Of a stretch of DNA of 64,000 nucleotides, positions 25,558-33,750 are shown piece by piece. The notes beneath the pieces are model-generated. The model was not told where the DNA came from and did not search any database. It worked only from the letters and a program-made list of their open reading frames with translations. Source of the stretch: Paenibacillus silagei. Lineage in GTDB: Bacteria > Bacillota > Bacilli > Paenibacillales > Paenibacillaceae. A program made the translations under genes and the position numbers. The stretch covers positions 1 to 64,000 of the forward strand of contig NZ_JAGGLV010000009.1 in the NCBI RefSeq assembly GCF_017874735.1, given 5' to 3'. Within the stretch, counting starts at the first letter, position 1; the number at the start of each line of letters is the position of its first letter.

Positions 25558-26385
25558 TTGGTTAAACTAAGATTATTCGGGAGCTTTCTTGCCGTCCTCT
25601 TCGGTTCAGCGATGATCGCAAGCGGCTTTAATCTGTTCCTGATCCCCCACAGACTGCTCAGCGGAGGCGTATCCGGCCTCGCCATGCTGGCCGGTTATTT
25701 CACTCCTTTTAATATCAGCTTACTGTATTTACTCTTCAATATCCCGCTGCTTGTCGCCGGATGGTTCCAGCTCGGCCGCCGGTTTATCATTCTCAGCATG
25801 GTCTCTGTAGGGGCTACCACCTGGCTGATGACGGTGGTACCGGTCTTTCAAGTATCCTCGGATATGCTGCTTGCCTCTGTCTTCGGCGGGGTGCTTGTGG
25901 GTGCCGGTGCGGGCATCTCCTTCCGTGTAGGAGGCTCCTCAGGCGGCTTCGATATTCTGGGCTCCATTATAACACGGTACCGGGATTTCCCGGTAGGCAG
26001 TGTGCTGGTCGGTCTCAATGGTCTCGTCATTCTTGCTGCGGCTTATTTTGACGACAACTGGAATCTGGCGCTGGCCTCGATGGTCTCCATTTACGTCACC
26101 GGCAAGGTGGTCGACCTGATTCATATCAGCCACATCAAAGTTACCGTGTACATTATCACCAACCGGACTGACGAGCTGCTGCAGCAATTGCTGGGCCTTC
26201 AGCGCGGCGTTACAAAATTTAAGACAGAAGGTGCTTATTCTCATGTAGAACGGGACATGCTAATGACAGTGACCACACGGTATGAGCTTGCAGAATTGAA
26301 ACGTATTATTAAAACAAGCGACCCGCAGGCTTTTGTAAATATCGTTGAAACTGTCGGTGTGATGGGCTCTTTCCGCAAACGGTAA
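25558..26385 (+). CDS. YitT family membrane protein
   Basis: A 275-residue protein with five or six N-terminal membrane helices (DUF161 region; GSAMIASGFNLFLIPHRLLSGGVSGLAML) and a C-terminal soluble DUF2179 domain (about 195-275, HVERDMLMTVTTRYELAELKRIIKTSDPQAFVNIVET). SFRVGGSSGGFDILGSII is the internal repeat characteristic of the family. The start is TTG at 25558 with AGAGGTGA upstream; alternative GTG and TTG codons nearby are out of frame and stop at once. Members are widespread in Firmicutes, and a transport or ligand-binding role is inferred only. Confidence 0.86.
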   Translation: MVKLRLFGSFLAVLFGSAMIASGFNLFLIPHRLLSGGVSGLAMLAGYFTPFNISLLYLLFNIPLLVAGWFQLGRRFIILSMVSVGATTWLMTVVPVFQVSSDMLLASVFGGVLVGAGAGISFRVGGSSGGFDILGSIITRYRDFPVGSVLVGLNGLVILAAAYFDDNWNLALASMVSIYVTGKVVDLIHISHIKVTVYIITNRTDELLQQLLGLQRGVTKFKTEGAYSHVERDMLMTVTTRYELAELKRIIKTSDPQAFVNIVETVGVMGSFRKR

Positions 26386-26554
26386 TTCATAAGAAAATGC
26401 TTATCCGTTCAAATTATGTTATATTATAGCTACGCAGGACCTTAACAATTTCATGAAGATTGTGATTTACCCTCTTTTTTCCAGGCACTTCGTTTTTCCG
26501 GGTGGACCCTGAATTCTGATTCAGTTCGATTCGAAAAAGGAAAGGGTGATTTTT

Positions 26555-26749
26555 GTGGAAATGGAAACGGTAAAACTGTCAGCAATCGTCATGAGGTGGT
26601 ATCCGGATATGATACCGTTCCTGAAGCAGGACGAACTCAATTCTGTAATCGTACTGCGTGACGGTCTGAGTATTCTGGAACCGGCAGATGCCATGGATAT
26701 CATCCATTACAGCATTTGCGAGCATCAGAATTCTGCGTATCTTCATTAA
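26555..26749 (+). CDS. Small hypothetical protein (64 aa)
   Basis: A 64-residue soluble protein beginning VEMETVKLSAIVMRWYPDMI with a GTG start at 26555; AAGGAAAGGG lies about 9 bases upstream. The in-frame GTG at 26546 is too close to that site. The sequence is acidic with an LNSVIVLRDGLSILEPADAM core and a C-terminal HYSICEHQNS. No family is recognised. A strong intrinsic terminator follows, which supports an independent gene. Confidence 0.55.
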   Translation: MEMETVKLSAIVMRWYPDMIPFLKQDELNSVIVLRDGLSILEPADAMDIIHYSICEHQNSAYLH

Positions 26750-26782
26750 GCAAGCTGCCCTAAAGAGCAAGTTGTAATAGTT

Positions 26783-26830
26783 GCCGTCCTGGTCATTGGC
26801 CTTCGTGCCAGTCCGGGGCGGCATTTACTT
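26783..26830 (+). terminator. Terminator after the 64-residue gene
   Basis: GCCGTCCTGG pairs fully (with two G-T pairs) to CCGGGGCGGC. The loop contains a secondary TGGC/GCCA stem. ATTTACTTTT follows. Confidence 0.65.
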
Positions 26831-26990
26831 TTATAATCAGCGGTTCAAAATCTGTGCATCCCGTTTATAAACAACAAGAGCGGAAATATGACCTCAAAAA
26901 ATTACGGGTATTGTTACAAGTCTGTTCTTTTTGGGTGCATCCGTTACCTTATACTTTATAAGGAATGTACATAAAGGGAGCGAATAAGAA

Positions 26991-28220
26991 ATGAATATCA
27001 CCTGGGCTTTACTGATGATGGCCCTGGGAGGCGTAGGTGTCCCGAATCAAGGACATGAGGCCGATGTGGCAGCAGTCTTGCAGGGCGCCATGAATCCCCC
27101 CATCGTCGCAGAACACACCACCAATCCGGATCCAGCAGCATCACCGAACGGAGGCGGCACTGCCTCTCCTGCACCTTCACCAAGCGCATCGCCGGAGACA
27201 GCGCGTCTTGCCGATCCGCAGCCGGATGCTCCCAAGGTTAAAGGGATATACGTGACTGCCTACAGCGCCGGTGGCGCACGGATGGAGACCCTGCTTGCCC
27301 TGCTGGACAAGACTGAGCTCAACTCCATGGTCATCGATATTAAGGATGATGCCGGATATATCACCTACAAGACGGACAATGCTGAGCTTCAGCAAATGGG
27401 GCATCCCCAGCCGTTCATAGGGGATATCAACAAGCTGATGACCCGCCTGAAGGAGCATGATGTCTACCCGATTGCGCGGATCGTAGTATTCAAGGATTCA
27501 GTGCTCGCCAAGAAGAACAAGGAATTATCCTTCGTCAACAAAGACGGCTCTGTCTGGGCCAACAAGGGCGGAGACAGCTTCGTCAATCCTTATAATGAAA
27601 ATGTGTGGAAGTATAACGTAGATATTGCCAAGGAAGCCGTTAAGCTCGGGTTCAAGGAAATCCAGTTTGACTATGTACGCTTCCCTGAAGGCTTCGAGAA
27701 GCGTGCGGACACTCTGAAATACACGAAGAGTGACAGACCGCGCGTGGAAATCATCGCCGACTTTGTCAAGTATGCCAAAGCTGAGCTCGCTCCGCTGGGA
27801 GTTCGGATCTCTGTAGATATCTTCGGATATGCCGCCTCGGTACCTGCCGCAGAAGGCATCGGACAGGACTTCGTGAAGATCTCCAAGAATGTCGATGTTA
27901 TCAGCCCGATGGTCTATCCGAGCCATTACTCCACCGGCTGGTTCGATGTGAAGGACCCGGACAAAGACCCTTATGCTACCATTAAGGGCTCAATGGTCGA
28001 TACACACAAGAAGCTCAATCCGCTAGGCAGCTACAAGCCGGTCATCCGCCCATGGATTCAGGATTTCACCGCCAGCTGGCTGGGCAGCGGGCATTATGTC
28101 AAATACGGCAAGAAGCAGGTTGAAGATCAGATCCGTGCCTTGAAGGATCAGAATATTGACGAATTCCTGCTATGGAATGCCAACAACCGCTACACCGCCG
28201 ATGTGAAGTATGACCAATAA
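26991..28220 (+). CDS. Putative glycoside hydrolase (DUF4015 family)
   Basis: A 409-residue secreted or surface protein. The N-terminus is a hydrophobic signal-like segment (MNITWALLMMALGGVGVP), then a low-complexity Ser/Pro/Ala linker (about 45-75), then a TIM-barrel domain from VKGIYVTAYSAGGARME onward. Barrel signatures include MVIDIKDDAGYI, YPIARIVVFKD, EIQFDYVRFPEGFEKR (with candidate catalytic acidic residues), VDIFGYAAS and VISPMVYPSHY. These are typical of the putative glycosyl hydrolase domain PF13200. The substrate is unknown. GGGAG precedes the ATG and a perfect palindromic terminator follows. Confidence 0.82.
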   Translation: MNITWALLMMALGGVGVPNQGHEADVAAVLQGAMNPPIVAEHTTNPDPAASPNGGGTASPAPSPSASPETARLADPQPDAPKVKGIYVTAYSAGGARMETLLALLDKTELNSMVIDIKDDAGYITYKTDNAELQQMGHPQPFIGDINKLMTRLKEHDVYPIARIVVFKDSVLAKKNKELSFVNKDGSVWANKGGDSFVNPYNENVWKYNVDIAKEAVKLGFKEIQFDYVRFPEGFEKRADTLKYTKSDRPRVEIIADFVKYAKAELAPLGVRISVDIFGYAASVPAAEGIGQDFVKISKNVDVISPMVYPSHYSTGWFDVKDPDKDPYATIKGSMVDTHKKLNPLGSYKPVIRPWIQDFTASWLGSGHYVKYGKKQVEDQIRALKDQNIDEFLLWNANNRYTADVKYDQ

Positions 28221-28266
28221 GCTTTCTGCAATTATCCGGATGTATCCATAGCCGCATGATATCCAG

Positions 28267-28290
28267 AGCCCGGCAGCTGCCGGGCTTTTT
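28267..28290 (+). terminator. Terminator of the glycoside hydrolase-like gene
   Basis: AGCCCGGCAGCTGCCGGGCTTTTT is a perfect palindrome followed by a T-run. Confidence 0.9.
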
Positions 28291-28353
28291 ACTGGGAATA
28301 TTCACACTGGGAAAATAAGTATTCAAAATAAAGATAACGGGGCATTGATCATT

Positions 28354-29709
28354 ATGAAACAGACAACTTCCATTAAACAAAAGGCTGGGCAATTCCTGCA
28401 TATATTGCTTCCGATTCTGATTACTCAGATTGCATTGTCGGCCATTACCTTCTTCGACACCAATATGTCCGGCAAATTCGGCACGAATGATCTGGCCGGC
28501 GTAGCCATCGGCACAAGCCTGTGGATTCCGATCCAGACAGGCCTTAGCGGTATTCTTATGGGGATTACACCCATTGTGTCTCATCTCCTCGGCAGCAAGC
28601 GGGGGAAGGATGTGGCTAACCAGGTGATGCAGGGCATTTGGCTCTCCCTGATCGTATCCGTGCTCGTGCTGTTTCTTGGCAGCCTCGCTCTCACACCGAT
28701 CCTGAATTTCATGAATTTGGAGCCTGCGGTACGAGATATTGCCTTCCGCTTCCTCGGTGCTATTTCCTTCGGCATTATTCCGCTGTTCGGCTATACCGTT
28801 GTCCGCAGCTGTATTGATGCCCTGGGTCAGACCCGTGTCTCCATGTTCATCACCCTGATTGCCCTGCCGGTCAATGTGGGGCTTAACTATCTGCTGATCT
28901 TCGGCAACTTCGGCTTCCCCCGCCTTGGCGGAGTAGGCGCAGGCGTAGCCTCTGCGATCACGTATTGGGTCATTTTTCTGATTGCCCTAATCTTCGTCTA
29001 CCGGGCTGAGCCTTTCCGCAATCTGCAGATTTTCCGTAAATTTCACGCGGTGTCCCTGGTAAGTCTCAAGGAGCTGCTGAAGATTGGTGTGCCTATCGGC
29101 TTTTCGATCTTTTTCGAGACGGCGGTGTTCTCGGCTGTAACCCTGCTGATGAGCCGCTTCGATACCATTACAATCGCTGCCCATCAGGCCGCCATTAACT
29201 TCGCCTCCACCCTCTATATGATTCCACTGAGCATCTGCATGAGTCTGACGATTCTCGTCGGCTTCGAGAGCGGCTCCGGCCGGCTGAGGGATGCGCGCCA
29301 GTATGGCATTATGGGCATTGGTACGGCGGCTGTCCTCTCACTGCTCACAGCGCTGGTGCTGCTCTTCGCCGGGAATCATGTCGCCGGACTGTATTCGGAT
29401 GACCAAGAAGTGATCTCGCTGATCCAGCATTTCCTGATCTACGCGATCTTCTTCCAGATCTCCGATGCCATCGCAACCCCGACTCAAGGTGTGCTGCGGG
29501 GATATAAGGATGTTAATCCTGCGTTCGTCATCTGCTTCATAGCCTATTGGGTGATCGGCCTGCCCGTCGGCTACCTGCTCGCCACTTATACTGAGCTTGG
29601 GGCTTACGGCTACTGGATCGGACTCATTACCGGCCTTGGAATCGGCGCAATTCTGCTCCTGGGCCGGCTCGTCAGGGTGCAGCGCAGATTCGCCCCGGAG
29701 AAGGCATGA
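28354..29709 (+). CDS. MATE family efflux transporter
   Basis: A 451-residue antiporter with 12 predicted helices in two homologous halves. Marks of the MATE/DinF family include ILITQIALSAITFFDTNMSGKFG in helix 1 and the matching IGVPIGFSIFFETAVFSAVTLLMSRFD in helix 7, plus PTQGVLRGYKDVNPAF. The family exports cationic drugs or dyes by Na+ or H+ antiport; the substrate cannot be predicted. I place the start at ATG 28354; a TTG 9 bases upstream is possible because GGGG sits between the two options. It ends shortly before a strong bidirectional terminator. Confidence 0.88.
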   Translation: MKQTTSIKQKAGQFLHILLPILITQIALSAITFFDTNMSGKFGTNDLAGVAIGTSLWIPIQTGLSGILMGITPIVSHLLGSKRGKDVANQVMQGIWLSLIVSVLVLFLGSLALTPILNFMNLEPAVRDIAFRFLGAISFGIIPLFGYTVVRSCIDALGQTRVSMFITLIALPVNVGLNYLLIFGNFGFPRLGGVGAGVASAITYWVIFLIALIFVYRAEPFRNLQIFRKFHAVSLVSLKELLKIGVPIGFSIFFETAVFSAVTLLMSRFDTITIAAHQAAINFASTLYMIPLSICMSLTILVGFESGSGRLRDARQYGIMGIGTAAVLSLLTALVLLFAGNHVAGLYSDDQEVISLIQHFLIYAIFFQISDAIATPTQGVLRGYKDVNPAFVICFIAYWVIGLPVGYLLATYTELGAYGYWIGLITGLGIGAILLLGRLVRVQRRFAPEKA

Positions 29710-29750
29710 AATAGCACGGAGCTCCACAAAAAAGTTCTTGTCTTATAACA

Positions 29751-29802
29751 AGAACAGCCACAGATAAGGAAGAGTACTCTCCTTCGTCTGTGGCTGTTCT
29801 TC
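29751..29802. terminator. Bidirectional terminator between MATE gene and cstR
   Basis: AGAACAGCCACAGA...TCTGTGGCTGTTCT forms a 14-bp stem with an inner GGA-G/CTCC stem. Just upstream, GTTCTTG-TCTTATAA-CAAGAAC (29734-29756) forms a second hairpin sharing the AGAAC arm, so the two are mutually exclusive. Confidence 0.82.
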
Positions 29803-29803
29803 A

Positions 29804-30064
29804 TTAACGGCTCTTTACAAGCAAATCTACTGCTTCCTTAATCACTTGATCAGGGGAGTTCCCCTTCGCAAGCTCTTCCTGAATACAGTGCTCCAGATTG
29901 TCTCCGATCACTGCACCAATAGAGCGGTCTACGGCTGTTCGGATCGCTGTCAGCTGAGTCACGATCTCGCGGCAATCTTTGCCTTCCTCCAGCATCCCGA
30001 GTACTCCCCTCACCTGACCTTCGATACGCTTCAACCGGTTGCTAATAGCTTTATCATACTCCAC
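29804..30064 (-). CDS. cstR: CstR-like persulfide-sensing repressor (CsoR family)
   Basis: An 86-residue all-helical repressor of the CsoR/FrmR/CstR family (NRLKRIEGQVRGVLGMLEEG). The two cysteines are C31 (GKDCREI) and C60 (LEHCIQE), the exact positions used by S. aureus CstR. The His that CsoR uses for Cu(I), four residues before the second Cys, is Asn here (N56). This supports a sulfur-sensing rather than copper-sensing protein. It follows, with a 16-base gap, a multidomain sulfurtransferase/CoA-disulfide reductase gene, and CsoR/CstR-type operators lie in the operon promoter. The start is GTG at 30064. Confidence 0.85.
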   Translation of the reverse strand: MEYDKAISNRLKRIEGQVRGVLGMLEEGKDCREIVTQLTAIRTAVDRSIGAVIGDNLEHCIQEELAKGNSPDQVIKEAVDLLVKSR

Positions 30065-30080
30065 TGTCCCTTGGCCCCCT

Positions 30081-32567
30081 CTAGATGAATAAGTTCACGC
30101 CGGAATCCTCGGCAGCTCCAAGATAGCTGGCAACACCGCCGAAGTCTACACCTTCAATTAATTCCTCCTGCTTGATGCCCATGATGTCCATGCTCATCGT
30201 GCAGGCCATCAGCTTAACCCCGGCATTCAGTGCGCCTTGCATCAGATTCTCCAGGGATTCCACATTCTTGCGGCCCATAGTATAGCGGATCAGCTTCGAC
30301 CCAAGCCCGCCCATGTTCATGCGGGATAAGGGAAGCTTCCGCGTTCCCTTCGGCATCATCATGCCAAACATCCGGTCTAGAGCATTCTTCTTCACCTGCG
30401 GAGACTGCCCCCGGCGCAGAACATTAAGCCCCCAGAAGGTAAAGAACATGGTTACCTGCTTGCCCATCGCTGCGGCGCCTGTTGCAATAATGAAGGAAGC
30501 GATAGTTTTATCCAGATCACCGCTGAATACAATCATCGTGGTTCCTTCAGAGACGGCTGCCTGTTCCGCCGGAACTACGGTTCTGTCTGCCGGATCTACT
30601 CCCTTCCGTATCAACGCCTGAACCTTGCCCCCGGATACATCCACTGATTCCAGTGTGTTCCCTGTCTTGCTGCACCACTGCCTGATATCAGCGGCAAAAC
30701 CGAAATCCGTTGCAGTGATCTCAACCCGCTGGCCTTCCTCCATTAAGCTTATAGTCTCATATACTTTGAGTATAGGGCCGGGGCACTGTAATCCGCAAGC
30801 ATCCAGCAGGAGCTGCGGCTTAGGGCTGAGCTGTTCGTGGCTATGGACTATACTGGCGGGAGACGGGGCATTCACTTTTAAAGCCGGCGTCTCTCTTTTC
30901 CCGGAATCATCAGTGTTATTCCCCCTTGCCATCGCTGCGTATGTTTTGTACCCTCCGTCAACATTTCGTACTGCATATCCGTATTGGATTAACATGCGGG
31001 CAGCAATGTAGCCGCGCAGCCCTACCTGGCAGGACACGGCGATCTCCCGATCCCCAGGAATCTCTGTGAGCCGGTCTCTCAGCCCAGCCAGCGGAATGTT
31101 GATGGAACCTGGAATGAAACCGGCTAAACGCTCTGCTTCGTCTCTGACATCAATGACGAGGCCGCCACTACGTGTGAATTCGTCCACTTCATGCCATTGC
31201 AGATTACGGACGAGTCCCTCCATCAGATTGGAGGCAACATAGCCCGCCATATTGACCGGATCTTTGGCCGAGGAATACGGCGGCGCATACGCCAGCTCCA
31301 GATCGGCCAGCTCATCTGCCTTAAGCTTGCTGCGGATCGCGGTGGCAATGACATCTATTCTTTTGTCCACTCCGGCACTTCCGGCCGCCTGTGCTCCATA
31401 AATCTCTCCTGTCTGCGGGTTGAACAGCAGCTTAAGCGCTATCGGTGCAGCACCGGGGTAGTAACCGGCATGAGAATTCGGATGGATATGCACAGCTTCA
31501 TAAGGTACCCCAAGCGACTTAAGTGTCTTCTCGTTGTTCCCGGTCAGCGCAGCAGTCATATCGAAAATTTTGATAATCGCAGTACCTAATGCCCCAGTGT
31601 AAGAGGCTTCCCGGCCGTTGATATGATCGGCGGCCAGACGCCCCTGCCGGTTCGCTCCCCAGGCCAGGGAGACCATGGTATCGAACCCTTGAACGCGGTC
31701 CTTCACTTCAATGACATCCCCTACGGCATAGATGGCCGGATCACTGGTCTGTAGCGAAGCATTGACCTTAACCGATCCCCGGATGCCCAGCTCCAGCCCG
31801 CAGCTCCGTGCCAGGTCATTCTCAGGACTGACCCCAATCGCCAAGATAACCATATCCGTTCTAAGCTCCCCGCCGGAGGAGAGACGGAGCAGGCTGCCTT
31901 GCTGTTCAATAGCCTCTACACCCTCATTCATCCGCAGTTCCACCCCGTGCAAACGCATGTGCTCTTCCAGCGGACGAACCATCTCGAGATCAAGCGGGTT
32001 CAGAATCTGCTGCCCCCGGTCAATCACAGTGACATCAAGCCCCCGCTCCCGCAGGTTCTCCGCCATCTCAAGACCAATAAAACCTGCACCAATTACAGTG
32101 GCATGCCGGGGGTGACGGCTGTCCACATAGGCCTTGATACGGTCTGTATCAGGAATATTCCTTAAGGTGAACAGGTTCTCAGCCTCTGAAATACCCGGAA
32201 TCGGAGGAACTATCGGCTTCGCTCCCGGTGAGAGTACTAAGATATCATATGGAATCTGCAGTGTCTCGCCTGTTGTAACATTGCGGCAGTGTACCTGCTT
32301 ATGTTCACGGTCAATCTCTGTCGCCTCGGTAAAGATTCTCACATCAATATTGAAGCGTGCCCGGATTCCAGCCGGTGTCTGCAGAAACAGCTTGTCCCGG
32401 GAATCAATACTCTCCCCAATATAATAAGGCAGCCCGCAATTGGCAAAAGAAACATGCTCTCCCCGCTCAATCATGATAATGTTGTCTTCTTCGTTCAGTC
32501 TTCTTAGGCGTGCCGCAGCGGATGCCCCTCCGGCAACACCGCCGATAATGACTATAGTTCTACTCAT
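30081..32567 (-). CDS. CoA-disulfide reductase fused to rhodanese, TusA and DsrE-like domains
   Basis: An 828-residue four-part sulfur enzyme. Residues 1-450: FAD/NAD(P)H disulfide reductase of the CoADR type (IIGGVAGGASAAARL; redox C44 in FANCGLPYYIG). About 455-550: rhodanese with active loop SCQVGLRGYI. About 600-670: TusA-like sulfur carrier with DACGLQCPGPILKV (CPxP). About 685-828: DsrE/DsrF-like domain (FSGDLDKTIASFIIATGAAAMG, Cys in LMACTMSMDIMGI). Such proteins reduce CoA persulfide and relay sulfane sulfur during sulfide stress. It is the first gene of an operon with cstR; AGGAGG precedes the ATG. All catalytic cysteines expected for each module are present. Confidence 0.9.
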   Translation of the reverse strand: MSRTIVIIGGVAGGASAAARLRRLNEEDNIIMIERGEHVSFANCGLPYYIGESIDSRDKLFLQTPAGIRARFNIDVRIFTEATEIDREHKQVHCRNVTTGETLQIPYDILVLSPGAKPIVPPIPGISEAENLFTLRNIPDTDRIKAYVDSRHPRHATVIGAGFIGLEMAENLRERGLDVTVIDRGQQILNPLDLEMVRPLEEHMRLHGVELRMNEGVEAIEQQGSLLRLSSGGELRTDMVILAIGVSPENDLARSCGLELGIRGSVKVNASLQTSDPAIYAVGDVIEVKDRVQGFDTMVSLAWGANRQGRLAADHINGREASYTGALGTAIIKIFDMTAALTGNNEKTLKSLGVPYEAVHIHPNSHAGYYPGAAPIALKLLFNPQTGEIYGAQAAGSAGVDKRIDVIATAIRSKLKADELADLELAYAPPYSSAKDPVNMAGYVASNLMEGLVRNLQWHEVDEFTRSGGLVIDVRDEAERLAGFIPGSINIPLAGLRDRLTEIPGDREIAVSCQVGLRGYIAARMLIQYGYAVRNVDGGYKTYAAMARGNNTDDSGKRETPALKVNAPSPASIVHSHEQLSPKPQLLLDACGLQCPGPILKVYETISLMEEGQRVEITATDFGFAADIRQWCSKTGNTLESVDVSGGKVQALIRKGVDPADRTVVPAEQAAVSEGTTMIVFSGDLDKTIASFIIATGAAAMGKQVTMFFTFWGLNVLRRGQSPQVKKNALDRMFGMMMPKGTRKLPLSRMNMGGLGSKLIRYTMGRKNVESLENLMQGALNAGVKLMACTMSMDIMGIKQEELIEGVDFGGVASYLGAAEDSGVNLFI

Positions 32568-32587
32568 GCTTATTCCCTCCTAATTGT

Positions 32588-32627
32588 ATACCCCTATGGG
32601 TATTAATATATACGGGTGGGGGTATAC
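32588..32627 (-). promoter_or_regulatory. Two CsoR/CstR-type operators
   Basis: ATACCC-CTAT-GGGTAT (32588-32603) is a perfect-armed palindrome with the C/G tracts typical of CsoR-family operators. A second related site, TATACGGGTGGGGGTATA (about 32609-32626), fills the spacer of the promoter. Binding by the downstream CstR would block RNA polymerase. Confidence 0.75.
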
Positions 32628-32633
32628 TGTCAA
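32605..32633 (-). promoter_or_regulatory. Promoter of the CoADR-cstR operon
   Basis: On the minus strand a perfect TTGACA (32628-32633), 17-base spacer, TATATT (32605-32610). The spacer is itself one of the operator sequences. Confidence 0.8.
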
Positions 32634-32636
32634 GTC

Positions 32637-32681
32637 AAAAAAGAGCAGCCCCTTCCGGTGATGGAAGGCTTGCTGCTCCGG
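32637..32681 (-). terminator. Terminator of pfkA
   Basis: GAGCAGC-AAGC-CTTCC-ATCACC-GGAAG-GG-GCTGCTC followed by TTTTTT on the minus strand, between pfkA and the CoADR operon promoter. Confidence 0.85.
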
Positions 32682-32714
32682 TGAAATTTGAAGATCCTAT
32701 AAATTCTGCTGCTC

Positions 32715-33686
32715 TTACTGGGACAAACGGGAAGCCAGCTCATACAGCTCGATATTGAAATCCTTCTTCGTATTCACTACCTTATCGATATCGGTCAGGG
32801 TCAATTCCCCTTTAATAATTCCGCATGCCTTGTCCGATTCGCCTTCGATCAGCTTACGGACCGCGAAATCAGCCAGACGGCTGGCGAGGTTACGGTCTCC
32901 TGGTGTTGGAGTACCTCCGCGCTGAATGTGTCCCAGTACCGTAACACGGGCATCCAGGGAAGCATGGCGGTCTTTGAGTGCCTGAGCAACATCCTCACCC
33001 TTGCCGACGCCTTCAGCTACAATGACGATACTGTGACGTTTGCCGCGTGCGAAATTATCCTTCATCCGGTCAGCTACCTCATTCAGGTCATAAGGCATTT
33101 CCGGCACCAGAATCGTCTCCGCCCCGGAAGCAAGACCTGCATGCAGAGCGATATCTCCGCAGTGACGCCCCATAACCTCTACGATGGAGGAACGCTCATG
33201 GGATGACATGGTGTCGCGCAATTTATTGATCGCATCCACTACCACGCCAACGGCAGTATCGAATCCGATAGTGTAGTCTGTGAACGATATATCATTATCA
33301 ATGGTACCCGGCAGAGCCATCGTCTTGATTCCAAGCTTGCTGAGCTTGTTGGCGCCATGGTAAGAGCCGTCTCCGCCGATAACAACCAGACCGTCGATGC
33401 CGAGCTCATTCAGAATGTCAGCACCTTTCTGCTGGCCTTCCGGCTTCATGAACTCCAGACAGCGTGCAGACTGCAGAACCGTTCCTCCGCGCTGGATGAT
33501 ATCTCCGACACTGCGCAGATCCATCGGGAAAATGTCGCGGTTCAACAGGCCCTGATACCCGCGCTGAATGCCGAATACTTCAATTCCGAAGTAGATCGCG
33601 CTGCGGACAACCGCACGCACTGCGGCGTTCATCCCCTGGGAGTCTCCTCCACTGGTTAATACTGCGATTTTTTTTACGTTTGACAT
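32715..33686 (-). CDS. pfkA: ATP-dependent 6-phosphofructokinase
   Basis: A 323-residue glycolytic enzyme converting fructose 6-phosphate to fructose 1,6-bisphosphate. The signatures are LTSGGDSQGMNAAVRAVVR (ATP-binding GGDSQGMN), VIGGDGSYHGANKL, GTIDNDISFTDYTIGFDTA (catalytic Asp in TIDND), EVMGRHCGDIAL and the effector-site LGHIQRGGTPTPGDR. It has the normal bacterial PfkA length. Here pfkA has no pyruvate kinase gene next to it. It has its own terminator. Confidence 0.96.
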   Translation of the reverse strand: MSNVKKIAVLTSGGDSQGMNAAVRAVVRSAIYFGIEVFGIQRGYQGLLNRDIFPMDLRSVGDIIQRGGTVLQSARCLEFMKPEGQQKGADILNELGIDGLVVIGGDGSYHGANKLSKLGIKTMALPGTIDNDISFTDYTIGFDTAVGVVVDAINKLRDTMSSHERSSIVEVMGRHCGDIALHAGLASGAETILVPEMPYDLNEVADRMKDNFARGKRHSIVIVAEGVGKGEDVAQALKDRHASLDARVTVLGHIQRGGTPTPGDRNLASRLADFAVRKLIEGESDKACGIIKGELTLTDIDKVVNTKKDFNIELYELASRLSQ

Positions 33687-33750
33687 TCTGTTAGTTCCTC
33701 CTTAAATTTGTGCCAGTTTCTCCCCTTACCTGGAGAAGATCCGGCAGCAT

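Noticed and set aside
29804..30064. Copper-responsive CsoR assignment
   Set aside because: The copper-binding His is replaced by Asn, no copA/copZ genes are adjacent, and the neighbour is a persulfide enzyme; CstR fits better.
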